From Tricholoma matsutake (Eukaryota > Basidiomycota > Agaricomycetes > Agaricales > Tricholomataceae): DNA of 64,000 nucleotides. The DNA is taken from contig AP026543.1 of assembly GCA_026075535.2 (NCBI GenBank), positions 7,502,001-7,566,000 of the forward strand, in the 5' to 3' direction. A program made the position numbers and the translations under genes. This document shows positions 43,749 to 56,386 of the stretch, piece by piece; positions within the stretch are counted from its first letter, which is position 1; every line of letters starts with the position of its first letter. Below the pieces are notes generated by a model, which was not told the DNA's origin, did not search any database, and saw only the letters and a list, made by a program, of their open reading frames with translations.

Positions 43749-43942
43749 TGTAAGAGTACCTCTTACATGACATCTACCACGTTACCTTTTCCTTACTTAA
43801 CCTACACAATCACGCCACAGTCACATGGCTACAGATCATTATCGTATGATGTAAACCAATAGCCTCATCTTCAAAAATTCATACTATCATCTTGTTTACA
43901 TTGTTTCGTCCTTTGAGTGTAGAGAGTACCAACACTCTTCCA
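43749..43942 (+). repeat. 3' LTR of the second-family gypsy
   Basis: 194 bp, preceded by the polypurine GGGAGCATGAGAGGG and followed by the TSD CAGGG. Confidence 0.94.
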
Positions 43943-43947
43943 CAGGG

Positions 43948-45963
43948 CTTGAAGGGCATGGGATGAGAGGTGGGGGGCATAAGATGGAGACTGCGGGGGG
44001 TGACGGTGGGTGTGGGGAATGAACAGTGGGTGTCAACAGGAGTCAATGGCATTGTTGGCAATGTTGCAGGGGTGTAGCATGCAGATGGTGGTGAAATGGC
44101 ATCCTTCTGGGAGGTTTCAGGTGAGCTGGGTGCTGCTGTCATCCAAAGACGACAGATTGGGGGTGAACAGAGGTTGGTGTAGGCAAACAATGGAGTTTTG
44201 GGGGTGAATGGGGGCTGCCACTGTTGAAAGACGAGGGCTGGGGGCAAATGACAGGCTTTGTTGGGTGAATGGGGACCATTGTCATCCAAAGATGAGGGGT
44301 CGGGGGTGAACAGAGGTCAGTGTGGGCAAATGATGCCATTGGGGGTGAATGGGGGCCACCACCATCAAAAGACTAGGATTTGGGGCGAAGGGAGGTTGGC
44401 ATAGGCAAGCGACAGGCTGCCATCATCAAAAGACGAGGGTTGGAGAGTCATTGAGGTCATCATTGGGGACAAAGGGTGGAAGGAGTGGGTTTTGAGAGCC
44501 AGGCATTGTCAAACATTGTAGAAGGGCCAATGACAATGCCAACATGGCATTGAGGTCAAAAAAAGGTGTCATAGGGCAGGACAACTGAGCACTTGAGGTC
44601 TGAAACCTGTCGTTCCTTGGCTGCAGCTCGTGGTCCAGAGTGGGCCAGAGCAGGGGATACAGTCGTCGTCAATGGACATGTTGTCGATGACATGGAGGGT
44701 CTGGTGGGTCCATGGTGGCTAATGGGGGCAAGGGGGTCAAGGAGGGGGGGACTGGGGTGTGTGGGCAGGCTTCTGGATCATCATTAGAGATGGTGGGGCT
44801 GGCAGGGTGGTTCCATTGAGTAGACAATGTGTTGTGATGAACACGTTTGCTCATCATTTTGCAACTCGGCTTGCTGCACTGTAGACTGTTGTTGTCAGCT
44901 GCCAGGTGCATGCATAGCCGTCGAGGTTTTGAGACTGAGGGCAGAGCGGTGGTGGTGGTTTTTGATGTTGTGGGTGTCATTGATGTCGGTGGTGACGTGG
45001 CAGGGGTGTGGGACATAGGTGGTGGTGAAATGGCTCGTCTCCAGCTGAGCTGGGGTGAGCTATGGCAGATGGGCAGTGAACGGGGTGTTCCGATGGGTTT
45101 GGTAGCGTATTCCATCATTTCTGAGATGTGGCCCATGGTGCAGAGTGGGACAGTGCAGTAGTTTTGGGAGTTGTCGACAGGAGTGTCGACGATGACATGG
45201 CAGTGAAATGGGGCAAATTGAGGGGTTTGTCAGGGCTCAAGGGGGTGTGCAGGGGGTGGCAGGGTGATGTGGGATGCTGAATAGGTCATTGTTGGGGAAG
45301 ATGGGGCTGGTGGGAGTCGTCTGTCGAGCAGACGGCGAGTTCAAATGAATGTGTGGGCACGTGAGTGTGTAACACTGTTTCCTGGGCTGTAGATGGGCTC
45401 CGTGCATCATTTAGGGCTTGCTGGGGGGTACCTGCAGTGGTGGTGGTTGTCTGGGTGCTAGATGCGGCTGTAGTCATTGTTTTTGGGCCAGTTGCAGCTG
45501 GGTTTGTTGCCGTTGTTGGCTGTGACATGGCAGTGTAACGGCGGGTTCAGGGCACAAGAGGAGGGACTGTGGAGGTAGCTGGGTGCAGTGGGTTGAGCTG
45601 GAAGTGAGTTCTGTGAGTTCTGAGCAGTTGGACATGCTGGAAAACCAGTCACATCATGGTTATCAACAACATTGATGCCATTGACAACTGTGACGTGGCA
45701 TGTGATGGTGGTGATGAAGGGGCTGGCAATGCATGGTTGTAGATCATAGTAGGTTAGGCATCATTCGAGTCATCAGGGGAAGCAGAGTGAGGTGGGGGAA
45801 AGTGAGCGAGCAGTGAGCGAGCAGGTAGTCCGGTGTTGTCAAAGTACAGTGTTGGTGTGAAAAAACTGACCATTCTGGTAATTTCAGGGTCAGCGGTGTT
45901 TCAGGGAAAAGAGTGTGTGTGAGAGAGTAGAGTGTGGATAGTAAGTTCATTACAAAAAAAAAG
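43948..45963 (-). other. Interior of the outer LARD-like element, 5' part
   Basis: About 2 kb of G-rich (plus) or C-rich (minus) sequence. Minus-strand open frames are Pro/Thr/Ser-rich and show no retroelement domains. A tandem repeat occupies 44140-44450. The run of T after the LTR (minus strand, near 45960) matches the position of the T-run after the 5' LTR of the nested gypsy. Confidence 0.6.
44140..44450. repeat. Degenerate tandem repeat, units of about 60-80 bp
   Basis: The word AAAGACGAGGGTTGGGGG with a following GGTGAATGGGG recurs four to five times, near 44145, 44228, 44287, 44368 and 44437. Unit lengths alternate between about 80 and 60 bp. Confidence 0.65.
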
Positions 45964-46136
45964 CGGAAGGAAGCCGGAGCTTCCAACCTCGAGACTCATG
46001 GGCACAGAAACATGTAAGGAACTTAGTATATTTCAAGGGGGGAAACTAAGATACAGTGCAAGTACTCAAAGTGTAGACTATATACCAACAGAATAACATG
46101 TGATAATGCAATGCTGATGTAAGAGGCACTCTTACA
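45964..46136 (-). repeat. 5' LTR of the outer LARD-like element
   Basis: 173 bp, matching 31596-31787 except for the tandem duplication present there. TSD CTCAA follows at 46137-46141. Confidence 0.88.
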
Positions 46137-46141
46137 CTCAA

Positions 46142-47090
46142 ACCTTCACATGTCTCGTAGGCTCAGCACTAAGAGGGAAATACTGTCAAGACTGATTCCT
46201 CCAACTGGATTTCCAATCATTTTCTGCTGACTTTTCTGGCTGCCTTGCACCTCCTATCTGCAGCATGCCTGGCAATGAAATTCCCTTATTTCCAATATGA
46301 CAAAACAGTTCCAGGTCATTGCCTCAGAAGGCCGGTTACTAGCTATCACTGCCTTTTGGTAATTCCAGTTGCTTCTGGACTTTAGTATTTAATGTAGCCA
46401 TTTCCATCTTGTATTAGGCAGTTTGTAAATCAACCAAGTTAACTCAAAATCCTCACCTAAGTCTTCCTCAACTTCTATCTCATCCTCCTCTGGAAAACCT
46501 CTGGAACTATATCCCCCTCCTTTACCCTTGTCTTGGAATTAGGACACTTGATGAGGAGAAGGGCACAACTTCTTACAAGTTGAAGCCAAGTCCTTTCTGT
46601 CCCCTTTCACTTGGTGTGTTCCGCCTAGTGGACTCCATACCAGAACTCTGCTAGATTCTCTCTCCCCTTCTGTTTCTTCTTGCAACCTCCAACAACTGTC
46701 AACTAGGTCCAGCTGGAAGTCCAACATCATCCTTTTGAGATCAGCTCTTAACAGTTCCCTGAAATTGTTCCCATTTCAGGTGGTCTGAGACTTCACTGAA
46801 ATTATTCCTGAACTCACAAATTTTGACAAAGTTTTTGGTTCACTTAAAAAGGTGAACTTCTTGGTGTGCTGTAAGTACAGAGGGAGAAGAAAATACACCT
46901 GCAATGGTGGAATATTATTCAAATATTATTCACTGTCAGTGCATTGTCACAATTTGTCAGCCGATGCCCACTTTCCTGTTGTTTTCATATATTTATCTTA
47001 TGTTATCTGCTTTTTGAATTCACTCCGCCCTCTTTTAACATTCTTGATTGTAACGTATCCTTCTGACGATCTTTCATGTAAATCCCGTCA
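46142..47090. other. Intergenic; no gene recognised
   Basis: No coherent coding region. The CpG-poor left two thirds look like old debris that was the insertion site of the outer element. The last 150 bp should contain the promoter of the acyl-CoA-binding gene. No TATA box is obvious. Confidence 0.5.
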
Positions 47091-48697
47091 ATGGATAGTC
47101 ACATACTCATTGACGCCCAGTTTGATCGTGCGGTGGAAATTGTCCAGGGGTTGCCAAAGACAGGCCCTATACAAACAGACTATGAGGAGAAATTGACGAT
47201 GTACAGGTGGGAGACGCTCAAAATAACAGCAGGGCGTTGTGTTCACCTAAATACACTTACTATAGTTTGTATAAGCAAGGTACTTTTCCGCACCATCAGT
47301 TGGAGTCGTCTTTCTGACCCTTACAGCAACTGTCGGAAATGTCAAGTCACCGAGGCCTGGCATGTGGGATATGCTTGGACGTGCAAAATGGTGATTCTAG
47401 CGCTGTTTGGTTCTCGAATAGAGTTGACGCAATGGCAGGGATGCATGGGCTAAGCACAAGGATGTGGACCCATATGAAGCAAAATGGTTATATGTCGACG
47501 CACTCCTGAAGGCAGGCTTTATCTTCAGTTTCTCAACCCTTTAGGAATGATGTTCTACTTTAGGTATTACGGAAATATTCCGACAAGACAGTTGCCATGT
47601 CGCTCGTGCAGGAACTGGAGGAGTACGGTGGCGACCCTTCTAATATCGCATTGAGCCGTACATACCTCTACAAACTGGCGACAAATTCTAAGCTAATCTT
47701 ATGGACAGGGTCATTCTCCAAATCACCTGGCTCTGATTCATCCGGATCCACAGCCTCCGACGATGTCAATCCCACTCGACACCCTCACGTAGGCCCTCCT
47801 CTACCGAGAGGCCAAGCAGAACAATATGGGACGGGTTCGGACCAGGAAGATTCAGAAGATGAGACACACGAGCTCCCAGCCGTCCACGTCGAACCGGCCA
47901 TGTCTCAAGCTTACCGTCCAGAGTCTTCCTTATCTTCCCAAAGATACCGTACACCCATGACAGCGTCTCTCGTCATGTCTCCTCCGCCAGCCCAGCGCAT
48001 CCCGCCCACTCAACCTCTCCCTAGTTTTGAGACACCCTCGGCTTTCGCAAAAGCTTCACCAGCACCGTCAACATCATATCCACCGACGTCAAGTTCCTAT
48101 GTCGGTCAGTTTTCGGGGTCCTCTCGAGGGGAAACGACGACACCAACACACCTTTATCACGCTCAGCATCAATATAGTGGTCAAACACCGCCGCGTCCTG
48201 TGCAATATGAGCCAATCCGCCCGGCTTCTATACTAACGTTAGAGCACGCGATTGAAAATGTACAGGGGCACATGGCAGCACTGGCTGAACGCCTAGAGTC
48301 CCTGGAAACACTAACGAATCTTTCACGATCACACTTATCTTATACACCTGGAGCAATCGGCTCGCCTAGTCGAGGTCGTGGGAGTCCCACCGCCGGGCGA
48401 AGTCCTCACTGGGACATTGATGATTTGGGATTGTGGTCGTTTGTCCTGAACCCCTTGTCACACACCTTGCGAGAGTTTCTAACTTTCTTCGCGCGGAATG
48501 AGAACCGCTCGCCAACATCGATTGTTATACGACGGTTGTGCTTGGACCTGTCGTTTCTTGTTTGTGTTGTTGCGGTGGTGCGTGCGTTGTGGAGGAGGAG
48601 CGGTGTCAGGAGACGAGAGGTACGTGCAGCTCTTGTAGTGCTCTGGCGGGCGATCTTGGGGACGAAGCCCAGGGTGATGATTGACCAAGGGGTGTAG
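47091..48697 (+). CDS. Acyl-CoA-binding protein with C-terminal membrane anchor (Atg37/ACBD5-like)
   Basis: Exons: 47091-47206, 47266-47279 (14 nt), 47327-47390, 47439-47511, 47564-48697; 466 aa. The ACBP domain (residues about 8-95) reads FDRAVEIVQGLPKTG, LYKQATVGNV, PGMWDMLGRAKWDAW and DPYEAKWLYVDALL, with the acyl-CoA-binding Tyr/Lys residues (YKQ, K in AKWDAW) in place. A long Ser/Pro-rich linker and a coiled-coil-like stretch (ENVQGHMAALAERLESLE) follow. Near residue 420 there is a membrane segment (CLDLSFLVCVVAVV) flanked by Arg. This layout is that of Atg37/ACBD5, peroxisomal acyl-CoA binders needed for pexophagy and contact with the ER. The last intron seems to be GC-AG (AAG then GCAGGC). 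Function in pexophagy is inferred from architecture. Confidence 0.87.
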
Positions 48698-48916
48698 AGT
48701 GCAAGAGGATTTGTTTGGGGATGGGAAGCGAAGGATTGTCTGATTACAGATACCCTATCATGCATGGAGCACTTGATTCATTCCTAGACTCGGATGGCGC
48801 GACATTGTGCATCTTTATGATTTACCGGGGGTTCGAATATACATACGACGGAGGCTCAGTTTCAGCAATATACGAATAAATCCGTTGTGATTGTCTCAAC
48901 CCTCTTAACATGCATT

Positions 48917-50733
<1,817 letters not shown>

Positions 50734-51357
50734 TACGATGATAGCGTCTGTGGTGGATGAGAGTTGGATAATCTGTGAGATAGAAGTTGACTGGGACTGG
50801 TGATAGGATCGGTAGTGCAGGCCCAGGAGTCGGACTTCTGTTCCAGCATGCTCGCTATTTTTATACTAACATGTATACCATCTCAATATTCTATCAGTGA
50901 TTTTTCCTGAATTTTTGAGGGTGGCTAGGCAATTCTGTACTGAGACGCAAGAATGGGTTACACCCCCTGCCAAATTTGGCAGTACCAATGTTAGCGTACG
51001 AGCTCCTGGCAGCTGGAGCCTGGCATACAGAGCCCTGTGTTTGCAACCCATATGTGAAAAAATTCTTGAGCTGAGCTGGTTGAGATTGAGCCGCTCAAAT
51101 GTCAAATCTTGCATTATGTACATACTGGAGTTGTACTGGGGTATTATAGTACTACTGAGTGTTCACAATTCAAAGATATCTTGGAATGTTGTTTAAACTT
51201 TCGTCTAATTCTGCGTCCTCGCTGTCCTTACTGTGACTTGTTGAAGAAACCGCGCCTGCTGTACTGTTTGGCATGTATATAAACTTGATGTTTACTTGAT
51301 AGGCGCGCGAGTCATTTCTTGCGTATTACTACGTCAGATTGTTTTGAACCTACACTC
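50734..51357. promoter_or_regulatory. Divergent intergenic region, SFA1 and vfa1
   Basis: 624 bp between two divergent starts. It should hold both promoters. I see no strong motif or TATA box and no gene. Confidence 0.4.
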
Positions 51358-51998
51358 ATGTCGTTCACTAACGTTTACTACAAGCGAGTAAGTCATTCCG
51401 CAGGGAACCTCAATCTTATCGATATACGTCCATAGTGACATGGAGATAGACGGCTGGAACGGCCAAGGCATGCTACGTATGCTATAAACCTACCACCACT
51501 GTGCTTGCCACGGTCAATACTGTCGATTTCCTCTACACCTGTGCTGGACATCTCACAGACAGTGGATTTGCTACAATCCTTAGTGCAAATGAGACGCGAA
51601 GTACAGGAGTAACAGAAGACGAAATCGCTAAGGTCAAGGAAGAGTGGGAAGAAAAACAGCGGAAGAATTTGGAGAGAAAGAAGAAGGCTAAGGAGATGAG
51701 CCAAAAGGATGATCCGAAGAAGGATGACGAGAAAGAAGCGTCAAAATCTGTTCCAAGCTCGTTATCCGTGTCACCCTCTCCCGCGCCCACGCCCACACCT
51801 ACCCATGAACGATATGCTTTGCACCGAGACTATTTTGCAAGTTGAGTCAAGTGAATTCTTGAGGTTTTTTTCTAGCTGACATGGGCTGAAGTGCGGTTGG
51901 CTGAACACCGAAAGCGCAAAAAAGCAGCTCAAGCCAAGAACCTTGCCCCTCGATTACCTGGAGCACCTAATGGAGCTGTAATCGAGGAGAAATACTGA
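51358..51998 (+). CDS. VFA1: Vps4-associated protein 1 (Vfa1) homologue
   Basis: Three exons: 51358-51387, 51450-51840, 51892-51998; 175 aa. MSFTNVYYKR opens the protein. Then ACYVCYKPTTTVLATV and DFLYTCAGHLTD follow, giving two CxxC/CxxH-type pairs that would bind zinc. EIAKVKEEWEEKQ and a long charged coiled-coil, rich in Lys and Glu, lead to HRDYFAMRLAEHRKRKK. This is the order in yeast Vfa1, which binds the AAA-ATPase Vps4 and modulates ESCRT-III disassembly at endosomes. Introns were placed to keep this pattern; the second ends at GAAG before TGCGG. Confidence 0.85.
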
Positions 51999-52316
51999 CG
52001 GCTGTAAGATTATCGTACATACAAGTATATGTAATAGGAGCTGCCTTTCGGAGTTTGAATTCAGGTTCGCTTGAGCAAATTTGTTTCAACCAAGTGGAGT
52101 CAATCTTAAGTCAGAAGGACTCGAATTCGTTCTGTTATCAAGTCCAGAGCCTTCCTGCGAACTCTCTCAACGCTCAGGAAGGATCTAAATAACGGGCGGC
52201 GACATTCGTTTCTCAGTGAGTCACACAACTTGTTTCCGACATACCAGCTGACAGCGGGATGCATAGATTTCTTTAGATTTATATTTACCGACGTCTGAGC
52301 GCGTTGTAATCGGAAA

Positions 52317-55300
52317 ATGAACAAAAATCCGTTCCTTCCTCAGCCTAGTTACACCCCACAGCAGCCCCCTTTGCCTCCAGGTCCTCCACCTCCTCAACCA
52401 GCCCAACCGGACTACTCTGCATATTGGGCGGCTGCAGCGGCACATCAACAGCCACCTCATCCACAGCCTCCTCCAGCTGCCCAATATAATCCTCAATGGA
52501 GTGCCCCACAACCACAACCTCCTCCGAGACCACCAGCTGAGCAAAGTGCTTTGTACGCTAACTACGGCTATGGCAACCAACAAAACTGGCAGCGACAGCA
52601 GCTACAGCACCAGCAATTGCAGCACCAACACCAGTACCATCCTCCAAGTGTTCCTATCGTCCAAGCACCCCCCCAGCCACCGGCCCAGCCTGGTTACAAT
52701 CCATATCAACCCACCGCTGGCTACCCGCAACAATACCTCCCCCAAACCATCCCTGCCGCGCCTCAGCCCATGGCCCAACCTGCATATCCTCATCCCCAGG
52801 CCCAGCAGGCCCAACAGCAGTATTTTCCTCAACACGTACAGCCCCAGCAGCAACACCAGCCACAACCTCAACAATCACGTCACCACATCCAACACACGCC
52901 GCCCCATCACCTTCCACCAGCGAAACGGCAGCGCTTTGATGGACCCAACTCGAATCGGCACAACCAGCCCCAGCATCATCCGCCACCGCCACAACCGCAA
53001 TTCCAGGCTCCGCCACCACCAGCACAGAACATGGGGCCCTACGCGGGATTGGGCCGTGGTGGTGGACCACCTGGCATGAATCACATGGGAGGTCGGGGAG
53101 GACTTTCAGGTGGAAGGGGTGGCCCCATTGGGGTGACAAGGGGGGCAAGGGGCTCGTCGATGGTTGGAGCTAGAGGGAGCATGTCAGGACGTGGAAGAGG
53201 GGGAGGAAGCAGTTATATGGGCGGTAACGGTGGCGGTGGTCGAGGCGGTGGTGGGTCTGGTGGTCCATCGAGAGGACACGGATCGCGAGGGAACTTTGGG
53301 AAAGATTTCCAACATCGAAGAGGTGGCTCCTTCACGAGTGGAGGGGGGGGATATGGACATCAGAATTCCTCCTTCCGAAACCGCGGTCAAGCTCATGGGA
53401 ACAGAGGCGGACGGCACGATGGAAGCGGGAGCGCCACATTTGTTACCAAGGATGGGCAGATGTCTTCGAGTTTTGGCAGTGTTGGTAAGAAAGACGAAAA
53501 CAGACGGACGCTCACCGATTTTAAGATTGTTGGCCTGGAAATTCGCGAGTTATCTTGGACTTGGGGTAATTTACCCTTGGAAGTCCCTATCAAATCTGAA
53601 ATAAAGGAGGAAGAAACGTTTGATATATCTGTTAACTCTCAGGCCACTGTGAAAGAGGAGACGATGGACGATGAGGCCTTGAACCCAGTAACTGAAGACG
53701 CACCTGCTCAGTTGGAGGGTACTCTCAATAGTGAGAATGACGTTAGTACCGGAGATCCTCCTGTCGTTCAGGAAGTGGTTTCGACAGACACTGTTGCGCA
53801 ACCATTTGCTGAGGTCAACGCGTTTACGCCGCCCCCTTCAAGGATTCGCATCTATTTCCATACGCCTGTTACGGCTGACGATTCTCACCCTATCCCACAC
53901 AACTCGTCTTCTTTTTCTTTTGGAGTGATGCCTTCTGACTCGAGGAAGGGGAAGCGAAAAAAGCTGGAAGATGACGATGGAGATTTAGAGGAAGGTAGAG
54001 CGCGATTTCCGCCTCCCCCGATGGGGAGTGGGACGAGTGATGATCGGTCTAGTGTTGCAGCTAGTGTGGCGCCCAGCATTGCAGAGACAGCGAGTGAAGC
54101 TGACTGGTTGATGGCTGCTATTGTCGAGGGTGAGGAGGAAGCTGAAGCTGAGAGCGAGCTTCATCCTGCTGGTGAACCAGAAGATGGGGAAGGTGGGGAT
54201 CGTCTATGTGTGAACCAAATATTGGAGGCCCATGAGCATGATGGCACCGCTGACGGCGATGCTGAGACTGTTACCGGCGACGGCAGCCCAGCGATTGTTG
54301 AAGGTGAGCCGAATTTACATTGTTGTGCATCACTACTTTAGTGTGGATAATCCTCCTGCCGTCCCATACGGGACAAGGAGGCCGCCTTTGCGCGCACACT
54401 GCTGACTTCTCGCTCTCAAGGCACTCATAGTGATACTGATGTAGAAATGTGGGCGATGGAAGGTGTCGTTCCTATGCACCAGGCTGAAAAGCACGATGGT
54501 GATGTCCCTGTGGAAAACAGGATATCCGTGGCTCCCGATGAGCTTGACGCTCCTACGTCTGATGATGCTTCTGTGGAAAAAACTGCTCTGGATGAGCATC
54601 CGGATGATGTTGTTGATTCTGCGCCTTCAGTTGTGACACAGCTTGACGAAGTCATGCTTGCACTTGATAGCAATGTGTCTTCTGCTGTCGCTGTCTCTAA
54701 TTCTGCACCCTCTATGCCATCTGAGCCTTCATTTTCCGATTATGTTTCTTCATCACAAAATGACATTCCTGTGTCATCTGCACCCGTGTCTGTACCTGAT
54801 GCTTTTTTTGCTTTGGGTTACGTTCCTCATCATGATCTTTCTGCACACAGTGAAGAACAATCTGCTGATCATTCTGGATTGCCCGATGTGCAGGTCTCGG
54901 ATTTATTATCCCATGCTGGGGTGGCAGTCAAGTCTTTGGAATCGGTTTCGGCAGAGGCCACTCTTCTGAATGTGGAAGCAGCATCACCATCTGAAGACGG
55001 AGGTGCAACAATTGTCAACGGCCACAATGAAGACCAAGACACTCATATCCAAGAAAGTCAAGCTCAAACTCAAACTGGCGATATGGAAGCCACACAAGTG
55101 GAGTTCATCGAGCACCCCACATCTCCGCCGACATCGAATAAGCTTCTGTCCACGTCGTCGACGTCGACGTTTGGAGAGTCCCCTCCTACGGGTATGACAT
55201 CGCCGGAGGTGAAGGCAGGGAGAACACCATCTGCGAATCGATTGTCGATATCGTATGCTGGTGGAAATCGACGCATGGTCGTCGATGCAGAGGTCGTTGA

Positions 55301-56230
55301 ATCTCTCAAAGTTTTTCGCCAGGAGGGCCGTATTGAAGTCATTATGAATATCGATAGGCAGGGCGATGATGGACTGAAAGGGATTCTAGTTTGTTGCTAC
55401 CTCTCGTGCCTCACCCCGGTGTTAATTTTCTGTGTGTAGCTGGAAGGTCTTTCAGACGCGACCAAGTCATATCTGCCCCTTGAAACGCTGAACGAAGCCC
55501 CGGAATCTGACTGCACGCTACCCCCATTCTCAAAAACAACCATACCGTCTTCATTGACTATGCTTGTGCATCTGGATACCGCACGACCATTATCAGAGCC
55601 TAAGTGGGCGAAATCGGGTGATATCCAAGAATGGCTCAAAAGTATGTTTGGCCGGATGTTCTGGGTCGCAGGGGAAGCCGCTGAAGGATGGGAGAAGAAG
55701 ATACAAGTCGTTGATCCTGACCCAGTGCGGCTGAATTTCCTAGTTTAACGAACTTTCTGCTGATCTTGGCTCCTTGCCTTTTCTAGCCTCCGACTATTTG
55801 GACTGTGCTGGAGGGCTGGGCAACGAATTCGCCAGTTGGGAACCCGAATGAGCGCCAGCGGTTCTTAAAAACACATATGACAGAAACAGACAACATCTTG
55901 GAAATTCTCTTGCGCCTTGTTCGCGGCGAGCGTGCAACGCCTTCTTACCAGTCTGGGCAAGCTATATCTGCACCCAATGTTTCAGGACCCCTTCTGTCAG
56001 CTTTATCACCAGGCTCTGCACATGGTGCTCAGCAAACCCATGTGTCTCTCGCTGTACTTGCGTTGTTCCGCATGACCGTGGAATATGCGAAAAAAGCAGC
56101 ACCTGATACAGGTAAAATTGCGGCCGAGGAACGAGTGGGAGAGATTATTAGGTGTTTGCCATCGCATCTCGTTTACAAGAGCTTGGATGGGATTTTCAAA
56201 GAGTGGCGAGTAGATAAAAAGGGTCGGTAA
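52317..56230 (+). CDS. Unknown 1,227-residue RGG-rich protein
   Basis: Exons: 52317-54303, 54421-55388, 55440-55724, 55787-56230. I do not recognise a named family. The layout is: residues 1-230, Pro/Gln/Tyr-rich low complexity; about 200-206, AKRQRF (possible nuclear signal); 245-385, Gly/Arg-rich with many RGG/GRG repeats (RNA-binding type); about 402-420, a non-repetitive TDFKIVGLEIRELSW block. Then come acidic Ser-rich tracts, and from about 955 to the end a folded-looking region (VVESLKVFRQEGRIEVIMN, WTVLEGWATNSPVGN, FLKTHMTETDNILEILLRLVRGE). The N-terminus suggests a phase-separating mRNP protein, and the C-terminus looks conserved. Its role is unknown. Confidence 0.8.
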
Positions 56231-56386
56231 CATGTTCTCTGATTTGTACGGTATACATCGTGAAGACGAATACGCCAAAAGGCTACTTTTTCTTCGACCT
56301 CTGGAGATGTTAATTACGTAATATTATATCACGTGAACAGTGAAAGCGTCGACGCGTCACCCAGGACACTGACCTTACCGACCACT

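Larger units (their letters stand above)
32188..43942 (+). mobile_element. Decayed Ty3/gypsy element of a second family, carrying gypsy copy 2 in its 5' LTR
   Basis: LTRs are 194 bp. The 5' LTR is split into 32188-32193 and 38246-38433 by copy 2, and the 3' LTR is 43749-43942. A perfect TSD CAGGG lies at 32183-32187 and 43943-43947. The interior (38434-43748) holds gag and pol in plus orientation, with many stops. LTR ends are TGTAAGAG and CTCTTCCA. LTR differences are nearly all explained by loss of shared CpGs, often TG in one LTR and CA in the other. Confidence 0.95.
31596..46136 (-). mobile_element. Outer LTR element without recognisable pol (LARD-like), host of the nest
   Basis: LTRs at 31596-31787 and 45964-46136 face the minus strand and have a perfect TSD CTCAA (31591-31595 and 46137-46141). 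After removing the nested insert (32188-43942 plus one TSD copy) the element is about 2.8 kb. Its interior encodes no protease, RT or integrase, only Pro/Thr/Ser-rich and repetitive frames. LTR start (TGTAAGAG...CTCTTAC), polypurine tract and the poly-T after the 5' LTR resemble the gypsy element nested in it. It is probably a non-autonomous relative mobilised in trans. Confidence 0.85.
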
